This document shows positions 57,115 to 64,000 of a stretch of 64,000 nucleotides of DNA, in pieces. A program made the position numbers and the translations under genes. Position 1 is the first letter of the stretch. Each line of letters begins with the position of its first letter. Origin of the DNA: Bradyrhizobium sp. NAS80.1 (lineage in GTDB: Bacteria; Pseudomonadota; Alphaproteobacteria; Rhizobiales; Xanthobacteraceae); the NCBI RefSeq assembly GCF_001908205.1, contig NZ_LGHL01000122.1, positions 1 through 64,000 of the forward strand. The letters are read 5' to 3'. The notes under the pieces are model-generated. The model saw only the letters and a list, made by a program, of their open reading frames with translations. It did not search any database and was not told where the DNA came from.

Positions 57115-59192
57115 GATACGGCTCCGAGCGCTCTGATCTCGGCGCTGCGCGCGACTTCGACATGCGATAGGATCGGCAATGTCGGGAAAACCCGTTCCAG
57201 GATCATCCGGACATAGGGACGGGCCTCGGGGGTCACCGCCAGCACCACGCTGGTGCCGTCCTCCGTGAATTTTCGGATCGCAGCGCTTGCTTCGGTCGCG
57301 AACTGCTCGATCAGGCGCGGATCGGCGTCGAATTCGACGACGTCCCCCTTGGCGTCGCGCTTCAGGCTCTGGTGGAACGCCAGGTCCCAGCGATTGCCGA
57401 GGCGAACCACGTTGAGCACGCCGTTGTCGGAGAGGTCGCCGCAGATCTGCTGGGCAAGACGCGTCCGCACGTGCTCTGCGACCTGCTCGGAGCGCCGCAC
57501 ATGGGGCGCGATCTCGGCGATCGCTTCGAGGATCAAATGGAGGTTCCGGATCGACACGCGCTCGGCCAGCAGTATCTTCAGGATCGCCAGCAGCCCCGAA
57601 TAGGAGATTTGCGACGGACAGAGATCCTCGACCAGGCGCTTGTATTCGGGATCGAGCCGGTCGAGCAGCCCGCGCATGTCCTTGTAGGACAGGAGCTGGG
57701 CGAGGTTCGCCCTGATCACTTCGCTCAGATGCGTGAGCAGCACCGACAGATTGTCGACTGGCTTGCAACCCTGCCGCCTGACTTCGTCGGTGAAGGCTTC
57801 GGTCACCCACAGCGCCTTCATGCCGAAGGCGGGTTCGATCACCTCTTCGCCGGGCACGTCGGGTTTGCCGTCCTTGTCGACCAGCACCAGCACTTCGCCG
57901 AGCCGCAGTTCACCATGCGCAACGCGCGTGTCGTGAATCCGGATCTGGTATCCCTTCGGATCGATCGACAGATTGTCGCTGAGCTTGATCTCGGGAATCA
58001 CGAAGCCGTACTGCTTGGCGAACTTCTTGCGGATCTTGGCAACGCGGTGCCCAAGCTCTGTGCGCGAGCCCAGCAGATGGACCGAGAGGTGGCCGCCGAG
58101 CGACAGCTCGATCTCCGCTGTCTTGAGCGATTCCTTGACGGACTCCTTGGCGTCGGCCTGGGCACGCTCGTCGGCCTTGCGCGCCTCCTCTTTCTGTTTC
58201 AGCGCCGCCTGCCGCTTCGGCAGCGAGTAGCCGACGAAGGCCATGACGCCGCCGAGCAGCACGAAGGGCGCCATCGGCAGCCCCGGCATCAAGGCGAGCA
58301 CGAACATCATCAGCGCAGCGGCCGATACCGCGCGCGGATAGCCGCCGAGCTGCCGCAGCACGGCCTGTTCTGCCGAGCCCCTGGTGCCGCCCTTGGAGAC
58401 CAGCAGGCCGGCCGACAGCGACACGATTAGCGCCGGCATCTGCGACACCAGACCGTCGCCGACGGAGAGCTTCGTGTAGACGTCGGCGGCGCGCGACAGC
58501 GTCAACCCGTGATGGGTGACACCGATCACGATGCCGCCGAAGATGTTGATCGCGGTGATGATCAGACCGGCGATGGCGTCGCCGCGGACGAATTTCGAGG
58601 CACCGTCCATGGCGCCGAAGAATGCGCTTTCTTCTTCGAGCTCACGGCGCCGGCGCTGGGCTTCCTTGTCGTCGATCAGGCCCGCCGACAGGTCCGCGTC
58701 GATCGCCATCTGCTTGCCGGGGATGGCGTCAAGGGTGAAACGGGCGCCGACTTCGGCGATACGGGTCGCACCCTTGGTGATCACGACGAAATTCACAGTG
58801 ACCAGGATCGCGAAGATGATCAAGCCGATGACGAAGTCGCCGCCCATGACAAACTTCGAGAAGCCGGCAACGACGTAGCCGGCGGCCTGTTCGCCCTCTC
58901 CGCCGCGCGACAGGATCAGGCGCGTCGTTGCGATGTTGAGCGCCAGACGCAGGATCGTCGCAATCAGCAGCACGGTCGGGAAGGCGGAGAAGTCGAGCGG
59001 CCGCTGGATCCACAACGCGACCATCAGGATCAGCGCCGATAGCGCAATCGAAAAGGCGAGGCCGAGGTCAATCAGGATCGGCGGGATGGGCAGGAACAGG
59101 ATCGTGAGCATGGTCACGATACCGCCGGCGAAAAAGGCGTCTGCCCCCAGACGTCGCGAGGTCGGCAGGCTAGCAGTTAACGTATCGGCCAT
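57111..59192 (-). CDS. flhA: Flagellar export gate protein FlhA
   Basis: A 693-residue protein. The N-terminal half (1-330) has eight hydrophobic helices with the conserved FHIPEP-like loop region GARFTLDAIPGKQMAIDADLSAGLID, typical of all FlhA/InvA proteins. The C-terminal cytoplasmic domain (about 350-693) binds chaperone-substrate complexes and ends with the ERVFPTLPILSHVEVARSAEI segment. Full length and intact. It follows fliQ by 76 bases and overlaps fliR, giving the export-gate order fliQ-flhA-fliR. Confidence 0.97.
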   Translation of the reverse strand: MADTLTASLPTSRRLGADAFFAGGIVTMLTILFLPIPPILIDLGLAFSIALSALILMVALWIQRPLDFSAFPTVLLIATILRLALNIATTRLILSRGGEGEQAAGYVVAGFSKFVMGGDFVIGLIIFAILVTVNFVVITKGATRIAEVGARFTLDAIPGKQMAIDADLSAGLIDDKEAQRRRRELEEESAFFGAMDGASKFVRGDAIAGLIITAINIFGGIVIGVTHHGLTLSRAADVYTKLSVGDGLVSQMPALIVSLSAGLLVSKGGTRGSAEQAVLRQLGGYPRAVSAAALMMFVLALMPGLPMAPFVLLGGVMAFVGYSLPKRQAALKQKEEARKADERAQADAKESVKESLKTAEIELSLGGHLSVHLLGSRTELGHRVAKIRKKFAKQYGFVIPEIKLSDNLSIDPKGYQIRIHDTRVAHGELRLGEVLVLVDKDGKPDVPGEEVIEPAFGMKALWVTEAFTDEVRRQGCKPVDNLSVLLTHLSEVIRANLAQLLSYKDMRGLLDRLDPEYKRLVEDLCPSQISYSGLLAILKILLAERVSIRNLHLILEAIAEIAPHVRRSEQVAEHVRTRLAQQICGDLSDNGVLNVVRLGNRWDLAFHQSLKRDAKGDVVEFDADPRLIEQFATEASAAIRKFTEDGTSVVLAVTPEARPYVRMILERVFPTLPILSHVEVARSAEIRALGAVS

Positions 59193-59268
59193 AGGTCACC
59201 GGCAGCAGGGTCCGCCCCTAATTTGCCGTGCAAAGCTTACGCGAGGGTGGTGGCCGGGCTCCCGCGGA

Positions 59269-59535
59269 TCAGAACCCGCGCTCGATCCGCGAATAGACCA
59301 TCTCGGTGAAGGTGGAGAGATGCGCACCGATGAAGGAACCGGACACGGCAACGACCAGGAGGATGACGATGATCTTCGGAACGAAGGTCAGCGTCACTTC
59401 CTGGATCTGGGTCAGCGCCTGCATCAGCGCGATGAGAGTGCCGACCAGCATCGCCGCACCGACGGCGGGTCCGGAGGCGACGATAATGGTCCAGATCGCC
59501 GCCTGGACGATGTCGAGTGCGTCGCGCTCGTTCAT
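59269..59535 (-). CDS. fliQ: Flagellar export gate protein FliQ
   Basis: An 88-residue protein with two hydrophobic hairpin helices: ALDIVQAAIWTIIVASGPAV and VPKIIVILLVVAVSGSFIGA, separated by the conserved MQALTQIQEVTLTF. Length and sequence are those of FliQ, which forms part of the type III export channel with FliP and FliR. It starts two bases after the flgD stop, so the two are co-translated or nearly so. Confidence 0.95.
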   Translation of the reverse strand: MNERDALDIVQAAIWTIIVASGPAVGAAMLVGTLIALMQALTQIQEVTLTFVPKIIVILLVVAVSGSFIGAHLSTFTEMVYSRIERGF

Positions 59536-59537
59536 GG

Positions 59538-59951
59538 CTAGCTGATCGTGAGACCGGGCCCGACGGCGACCTTCGTGCCGTCCTGGAGGGTCGCGACGGC
59601 GCCGTTGGTGTTGATGGAGATCGAAGCGACCTTGCCGCTGAAGCTCGCTCCGGTCGAGTCGGTGAAGCTGACGGTCTTCCCGATCAGCGCGTCGGCTTGC
59701 GACAGCGCCTGCGAGGACAGCAGCGAATCCAGCTTGTTATTGGTCTGCATGGCCTGTTCGACCGTCGAGAGCTGGGCGAACTGGCTCATATATTGCGAGG
59801 TGTCCATCGGATTGGTCGGGTCCTGGTTCTTCATCTCCGCGATCAGAAGCTGAAGAAAGGTATTGTAATCGACGCTGTTGCTGGACGTACCCTTAGTGGA
59901 GTCGGACGAATTGGTCTTGTTGGCTGTATCGGTAACGCTGGTGACGTTCAT
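59538..59951 (-). CDS. flgD: Flagellar hook capping protein FlgD (short form)
   Basis: A 137-residue FlgD, start ATG 59951. The conserved block DYNTFLQLLIAEMKNQDPTN, then SQYMSQFAQLSTVEQAMQTN, is complete; the C-terminal tudor/FnIII part present in enteric FlgD is reduced to one short beta region ending KVAVGPGLTIS, as common in rhizobia. FlgD caps the growing hook for FlgE assembly. It follows flbT by 14 bases. Confidence 0.93.
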   Translation of the reverse strand: MNVTSVTDTANKTNSSDSTKGTSSNSVDYNTFLQLLIAEMKNQDPTNPMDTSQYMSQFAQLSTVEQAMQTNNKLDSLLSSQALSQADALIGKTVSFTDSTGASFSGKVASISINTNGAVATLQDGTKVAVGPGLTIS

Positions 59952-59965
59952 GTGTCTCTCCGCTG

Positions 59966-60376
59966 TCAAGCAGCCTTAATTGGGGACTCGGTGGTGGCGC
60001 GGGCCAGAATGGCCTGCTCCACCGGGAACAGCGCCCGGATCCGCTTGAGCGCCTCGAAGTAACGGGTCGCCCCGACCAATTCGTCGACCGCGGCAAGCCC
60101 GTCCACCATCTCGCGGCTCTCGCACACCGCGAGCAGAGCCGCGTGATGCTGACCGTACAGCGCCGAGGCATTCCCGATATCGGTCGGGTTCATCAGCATC
60201 AGCTGGACGATGAAATAGAGCTGCCGCAGCGCCGTTGTGGCGTCGGAAGCCTGCATGACCTGCCCTTCGAGCAGGAACATCACGTCGTTGACGAGTTCGA
60301 GCGACACCTTCCGGTCCACGCGGAGCACCGCGCCGTTGACGTAGATCCGTTCGCCCGCCCGCAAGGAGATCTTCAT
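59966..60376 (-). CDS. flbT: Flagellin translation regulator FlbT
   Basis: A 136-residue protein. ATG 60376 (MKISLRAGERIYVNGAVLR) with GAGA-type site; it overlaps the flaF stop by four bases. The sequence NDVMFLLEGQVMQASDATTALRQLYFIVQ is diagnostic. In Caulobacter FlbT binds flagellin mRNA leader and represses translation; in Brucella and Bradyrhizobium it can act positively. The flaF-flbT pair is found only in Alphaproteobacteria and supports the taxonomic call. Confidence 0.95.
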   Translation of the reverse strand: MKISLRAGERIYVNGAVLRVDRKVSLELVNDVMFLLEGQVMQASDATTALRQLYFIVQLMLMNPTDIGNASALYGQHHAALLAVCESREMVDGLAAVDELVGATRYFEALKRIRALFPVEQAILARATTESPIKAA

Positions 60377-60720
60377 GAGAGAGCGTCTCGGATCAGGCGG
60401 TTGATTTCGATGAGCTGCGTTACGTCGTTCGACCTCTCTTCGCGAAGGCGATCGGCCTCCTTGACGACCCACAGGCCGATCGAGATGATGTCGGCACGCA
60501 ACTTTTCCGGGAGCCCGTTTTCCGGGTGCGCGAGATCTTCGATGAAGATCGTCCACAGCCGGCGCACATAGAGCAGGCTCTCGACCAGATCCTCGAAGCT
60601 GAAGCGCCCCCTCTGGAGCCGCTCGAGCCGGTCTATGCCGAGGCTGAGCGCCTGCCGTTCGCGGCCGCGCGCCTCATAGCCGCTTTCTTCGACAACCGCT
60701 TCATAGGCACCAAAAGTCAT
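60373..60720 (-). CDS. flaF: Flagellin synthesis regulator FlaF
   Basis: A 115-residue cytoplasmic protein starting at ATG 60720 (MTFGAYEAVVEESG); a GTG three codons upstream is an alternative. It contains the FlaF pattern RERQALSLGIDRLERLQ, VRRLWTIFIEDLAHPENGLP and LRADIISIGLWVVKE. FlaF works with FlbT to balance flagellin translation and secretion. Gap to flgL is 55 bases, and overlap with flbT is four. Confidence 0.95.
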   Translation of the reverse strand: MTFGAYEAVVEESGYEARGRERQALSLGIDRLERLQRGRFSFEDLVESLLYVRRLWTIFIEDLAHPENGLPEKLRADIISIGLWVVKEADRLREERSNDVTQLIEINRLIRDALS

Positions 60721-60775
60721 CACAACCACTCTGCGCAGGAGACTGAATTACAAAGCAAGCGTAGCGAGCCCCGGC

Positions 60776-61822
60776 TCAGAGATAGTTGATGAGGCTGATC
60801 TTCTGGAGCTGCGACGTCAGCGCAAGCGCGGTCTGGATCTGGGTCTGCAGGGTGTTGACCCGGACTGAGGCCTCGGTCGGATCGACCGCCTCCATCTTGA
60901 CGATCTGGTTGTTGAGGATGTCCTGCTGGATTTTGAGCTTGTTGGTCGCACCGGTGATCCGCTGCTGGACCGTGCCGACGTTGCCGCCGAGCGTAGCGAG
61001 ATCTGTGATGGCGCTACCGACGAGGCCGATGGCCTTATCCACGACGACCTGGAACGTATCTTGGCTCAGGTTCGCGTTCCCGAGATCCGCCATCATGGTG
61101 TAGGCCTCGGCGAGCTTGCGGAAGCCGATCTGGTTGGCGCTAACGGACGTATCGGCGATCTCGGTCGTGGAGATGCGGCTTTGCATGGTCTGGTCGGTGG
61201 CCGATGACCAGTTGGTGTTCCAGGCCGGGCTCGCGAACTCGGCATCGAAGGTGGTGTTGAGGAAGCTCTGCATTTGGGCCGGGGTGATGCTGCTCACGCT
61301 GGCCGAGGATTGTGAGAAGCCGAAGGCCGCAAGGAAATCGGAGTCGACCTGGTTCTTGCTGGCCGAGCCCGCGGTGTACGCGGTGATCGGCGTGTTCTGT
61401 GTGTTGATGCCCGCGAAAAGATACGAGCCGTTATAGGAGACGTTCAGCGCGCCGATCAGATCCTGGAGGTTGGCGGACGCAGGTGGCAGGATGATCCGCC
61501 CGCCGCCGTCGGTACTGCGCGCCGCGATCAGGTCCTTGAGGAAGTCCGTTGCGGTCGAGCTGAGCTGGGTGATCCGGCTCTGCGTAATGTCGAGGCGTCC
61601 CGAGACGAGCCCGTTGGTATCGACGAGCTGGTCGGCAAAGCTCCAATCTGCGCGCAGGGTGACGTCGCCTCCCGTCGTGGCCCCAAGCTCGAGGCCAACA
61701 TCGGCGAAGCGGCCGGTGGTGGCTTCTTTCGAGGCCTTGGCCAGCGCGGCCTGATTGTTCGTGATCGAGGACCTCAACGACGAAGACAGCATCAACGTCG
61801 AGATGTAGTTCGCACTCATCAT
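60776..61822 (-). CDS. flgL: Flagellar hook-filament junction protein FlgL
   Basis: A 348-residue flagellin-like protein. The N-terminus MMSANYISTLMLSSSLRSSITNNQAAL and C-terminal helix VDPTEASVRVNTLQTQIQTALA form the D0/D1 coiled coil shared with flagellin. The central region, with YNGSYLFAGINTQNTPI, is the FlgL signature. It joins hook and filament together with FlgK, encoded three bases upstream. An alternative start lies one codon downstream (second Met). Exported through the flagellar apparatus without a signal peptide. Confidence 0.93.
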   Translation of the reverse strand: MMSANYISTLMLSSSLRSSITNNQAALAKASKEATTGRFADVGLELGATTGGDVTLRADWSFADQLVDTNGLVSGRLDITQSRITQLSSTATDFLKDLIAARSTDGGGRIILPPASANLQDLIGALNVSYNGSYLFAGINTQNTPITAYTAGSASKNQVDSDFLAAFGFSQSSASVSSITPAQMQSFLNTTFDAEFASPAWNTNWSSATDQTMQSRISTTEIADTSVSANQIGFRKLAEAYTMMADLGNANLSQDTFQVVVDKAIGLVGSAITDLATLGGNVGTVQQRITGATNKLKIQQDILNNQIVKMEAVDPTEASVRVNTLQTQIQTALALTSQLQKISLINYL

Positions 61823-61825
61823 GAC

Positions 61826-63301
61826 TTAATTCCCCACGGCAGCCAACAGGCTCTTCAACATCTCGTCGACGGTAGAAATGATCTTCGACGACGCCGAATA
61901 GGTGCGCTCGACCTGAAGCATCAACGACATCTCGTCGTCCATGTTGACACCGCTGACGTTCGATAGTGCCGCCGTGCTGCGGTCGAGCAGCGTCTTCTGG
62001 TAGGTGACGTTGTCGTTCGCGGTCTTGCGCTGGTTTTCGATCCAGCTCGCCGAGGACGACGCGAAGTCGATCAAGCTGCCGCTCGGCTTGCCTTGCGTAG
62101 TTGCATCGAACGGCTGCGACGCATCCATGTTGCCGATGAGCTGCTGCAGCCGGGTCGAGTAGCCGCCGTTGCCGGCGGTGTTGTATTTGTATGCGGCGTT
62201 GCCGCTGATCGCGCCGTCGCGCAGCAGATTGGGGTTGCCGCCGAGAGCCGGATCGACCGACGCGGCCACACTGATCAAGCCGGCCAAGCCGACCGAGACG
62301 GTGGCGCTCGCCGGCATCGCCGGCGCGCCGGGATAGGTGAAGAGACCGGGCACGTCGGGCAGCGCGGCGCCGGACTGATCACTCTCCTTGAAGGCGTTGA
62401 TCAGGCCGCGCGCGATTTCGTCGAGCTGGCTCTGATAGGTGACGGTGTCCTGGTCGCGCAGCTGGGCGAGGCCTGCGAGCTTGCCCGACTTCAGCGGCAT
62501 CACTGAATTCGCGCCGGTCACCGGCACGCCGTCGATATAGACCGCATTGCCGGTGGTGCCGGCCGTATAGGCGTTGGTCGGCGCGAAACTCACCGTACGC
62601 GCCGTCTTGTCGAACAGGACGGCGCCGCTGTCGGTATAGAGCGCCGCATCTCCGTTGGTGCGGATCGACATCTGCACGCCGAGTTCCTGCGACAGCTGCG
62701 AGACGATGCTGTCGCGCTGGTCGAGATAGTCGGTGATGTCGGCGCCGGAGATCGTGCCCTTCACGATCTCGGTATTGACGGTCTGGAACTGGGCCAGGAG
62801 CTGGTTGATGTTGGCGACCGACGTCGCCATGTCGGCGTCCGCACCCTCGCGGACCGACTGCACGGTCTTGGTCGCCTGATTAAGCGCCATCGCCATGTCC
62901 TTGGCGGACGTTACCGCCGCCTGCGCCAGCGTGGTGTTGTCCGGGGCGTTGGCATATTGCTGGAGCGCCTTCTTCAGCGCATTGAGCTGCGCCGTCGGCG
63001 ACTGGTCGAGCTCCGGATCGTCTACCGTGGCCGATGCGATCTTCTGGAGACCGTCATAGATCGCGCTCTGCTTGGTCGACGACGAGGTCGCGATCAGGAC
63101 GTTGGTGTACAGGCCGTTGGTGGCGGCATGCTGGATCGCCGCCACGTAGACGCCGGCCCCGGGGAAGTTGTCCAACACGGCGATCTTGCGCGAATAGCCG
63201 GTGGCGCTGGCGCCGGCAATGTTGCGCGAGATGACCGATGACTGGATGCCCGACGCCATGAGCGAGGAGCGCGCGGAATTGAGGGCGGCGGTAAGGGACA
63301 T
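61826..63301 (-). CDS. flgK: Flagellar hook-associated protein FlgK
   Basis: A 491-residue hook-filament junction protein. Its N-terminal rod-type sequence LTAALNSARSSLMASGIQSSVISRNIAG and the C-terminal SGVNMDDEMSLMLQVERTYSASSKIIST are the terminal helices shared by the hook/rod/junction family. The central part is of normal rhizobial length. It follows flgE by 34 bases and is followed at three bases by flgL, the order expected for the hook-junction block. Confidence 0.95.
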   Translation of the reverse strand: MSLTAALNSARSSLMASGIQSSVISRNIAGASATGYSRKIAVLDNFPGAGVYVAAIQHAATNGLYTNVLIATSSSTKQSAIYDGLQKIASATVDDPELDQSPTAQLNALKKALQQYANAPDNTTLAQAAVTSAKDMAMALNQATKTVQSVREGADADMATSVANINQLLAQFQTVNTEIVKGTISGADITDYLDQRDSIVSQLSQELGVQMSIRTNGDAALYTDSGAVLFDKTARTVSFAPTNAYTAGTTGNAVYIDGVPVTGANSVMPLKSGKLAGLAQLRDQDTVTYQSQLDEIARGLINAFKESDQSGAALPDVPGLFTYPGAPAMPASATVSVGLAGLISVAASVDPALGGNPNLLRDGAISGNAAYKYNTAGNGGYSTRLQQLIGNMDASQPFDATTQGKPSGSLIDFASSSASWIENQRKTANDNVTYQKTLLDRSTAALSNVSGVNMDDEMSLMLQVERTYSASSKIISTVDEMLKSLLAAVGN

Positions 63302-63335
63302 GATGTGCTCTTGCCGGGGACGAGCGCTGAAGTAA

Positions 63336-64000
63336 TCAGCGCTTCAGGTTGACGACGACGTCGAGCAGGTCGGCGCCGGTCTGGAACGATTTCGAGTTCG
63401 CGGTGAAACCGCGCTGCGCCTCGATCATCGAGGTCAGCTCGTCGGCGAGATCGACGTTCGAATCTTCCAGCGCACCCGACTGGATCGTTCCGAGACCGCC
63501 TTGGCCGGCCAGGCCGACCTGCACGTTTCCGGAATCCAGGTTCGGCGAATAGACGTTGCCGACTTCGGGCGTCAGATGGTCCGGGCTCGGCACGGTGGCG
63601 AGCGCGATCTGGAAGCTCGGCAGCTGGGTACCGTTCTTCAGGACGGCGGTGACCACGCCCTTGGAGTCGATGTTGACCTTCTCCACGGCGGACGGAGCGT
63701 TGCCGTCGACCGTCGCCTTGAAGTCGAAGCCGGAGGCGACCTGGGTCATCGCCGAGAGGTCCATCGTGAAGGCCGAACCGCCGGGAATGTTCACCGTGAG
63801 CGATGTGGGGCTCGCGGCGTCGAGTTTGCCTTTGCCGGTCGCACTGACGTCGAAGGTGAAGGTGTTGAGGCCGCCCGGGAGCGCAGTGCCCGTCGAGGAA
63901 TCGTAAAGCTGGATCTCCCAGGTGTTCGCGGCGGTCTTCGCCGCATAGACGTCGATCGTCACGGCGTTGCCGATATTGTCGTAGGTCACGACCGAAGTCT
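63336..64000 (-). CDS. flgE: Flagellar hook protein FlgE, C-terminal part (cut by window end)
   Basis: The frame is open to the last base of the window, so only the final 220 residues or so are present; the N-terminus lies beyond 64000. The visible C-terminus includes the region VTAVLKNGTQLPSFQIALATV and the terminal block GLGTIQSGALEDSNVDLADE, then MIEAQRGFTANSKSFQTG and DVVVNLKR, the D0 helix of FlgE/FlgF-class proteins. The length of the beta-rich part before it favours FlgE over FlgF or FlgG. Confidence 0.9.
   Translation of the reverse strand, partial: TSVVTYDNIGNAVTIDVYAAKTAANTWEIQLYDSSTGTALPGGLNTFTFDVSATGKGKLDAASPTSLTVNIPGGSAFTMDLSAMTQVASGFDFKATVDGNAPSAVEKVNIDSKGVVTAVLKNGTQLPSFQIALATVPSPDHLTPEVGNVYSPNLDSGNVQVGLAGQGGLGTIQSGALEDSNVDLADELTSMIEAQRGFTANSKSFQTGADLLDVVVNLKR

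Noticed and set aside
57115..57810. Upstream extension of the fliR frame into flhA
   Set aside because: Arg-rich and out of frame with flhA; GTG 57114 with the GTGA overlap explains fliR.

Overview
The window looks like chromosomal DNA of a Bradyrhizobium or a very close relative (Alphaproteobacteria, Hyphomicrobiales). This rests on the high GC and codon use, the many TRAP transporters and CoA-dependent catabolic genes, a rhizobial-type lateral flagellar cluster headed by an FtcR/LafR regulator and containing flaF and flbT, a FixK-type box in front of two universal stress genes, and several families of short palindromic intergenic repeats that I associate with this genus. The assignment comes from family recognition only; no search was run. 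No tRNA, rRNA, CRISPR array, insertion sequence or phage was seen.

Layout. (1) 1-3711: small hypothetical and membrane proteins, including two paralogous FIGRN-motif proteins, around a DapA-family protein that lacks its Schiff-base lysine. (2) 3835-6093: upp and an AMP-forming acyl-CoA synthetase. (3) 6136-16747: a divergent catabolic unit. The minus arm encodes TRAP DctP-DctQ-DctM, an acyl-CoA dehydrogenase, an acyl-CoA synthetase and an acetyl-CoA-hydrolase-family CoA transferase. The plus arm encodes a CaiB/BaiF CoA transferase, a MaoC hydratase and a CitE-like lyase, followed by an IclR regulator. The set matches the logic of itaconate (C5-dicarboxylate) breakdown. (4) 16755-22399: a glycine-zipper protein, a Tat-exported FAH-fold protein, an exported c-heme/beta-propeller protein with a 44-residue secreted peptide, and an exported GH79 (heparanase-like) glycosidase. 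(5) 22526-26301: an orphan branched-chain-type binding protein, a KstD-like flavoprotein and an IclR regulator. (6) 26467-32719: an SDR, a split sulfopyruvate-decarboxylase-like ThDP enzyme, a GntR regulator, a DadA-like oxidase, an acetolactate-synthase-like enzyme and the 3' remnant of an aminotransferase gene. (7) 32785-37673: two metallophosphoesterases, two UspA proteins, a diheme cytochrome and a class-3 lipase.

(8) 37923-45884: a hexuronate module with uxuA (broken by a one-base frameshift), an idonate-type dehydrogenase, a TRAP transporter, a UxuR-like GntR regulator and a divergent fructuronate/mannitol reductase. A perfect TTGGT-ACCAA-type palindrome lies between the two arms. (9) 45983-51632: an NTF2-like protein, a CbbY-like phosphatase, an SDR-type epimerase, a coupled MFS transporter and Tat-exported dienelactone hydrolase, and a MarR regulator with a four-cysteine tail. 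(10) 51646-64000: the lateral flagellar region. lafR reads rightward after an 820-base AT-rich leader. flgE (cut by the window end), flgK, flgL, flaF, flbT, flgD, fliQ, flhA, fliR, a FliJ-like gene, flgJ, a flgN-like gene and one unknown gene read leftward towards it, mostly with 4-base stop/start overlaps.

The most informative observations are the candidate itaconate-type unit with a shared CACGTATATG element at both divergent promoters, two enzyme homologues that appear to have lost catalytic residues, the uxuA frameshift and its conserved operator, the aminotransferase remnant still coupled to its downstream gene, and the overlooked peptide genes of under 60 codons.
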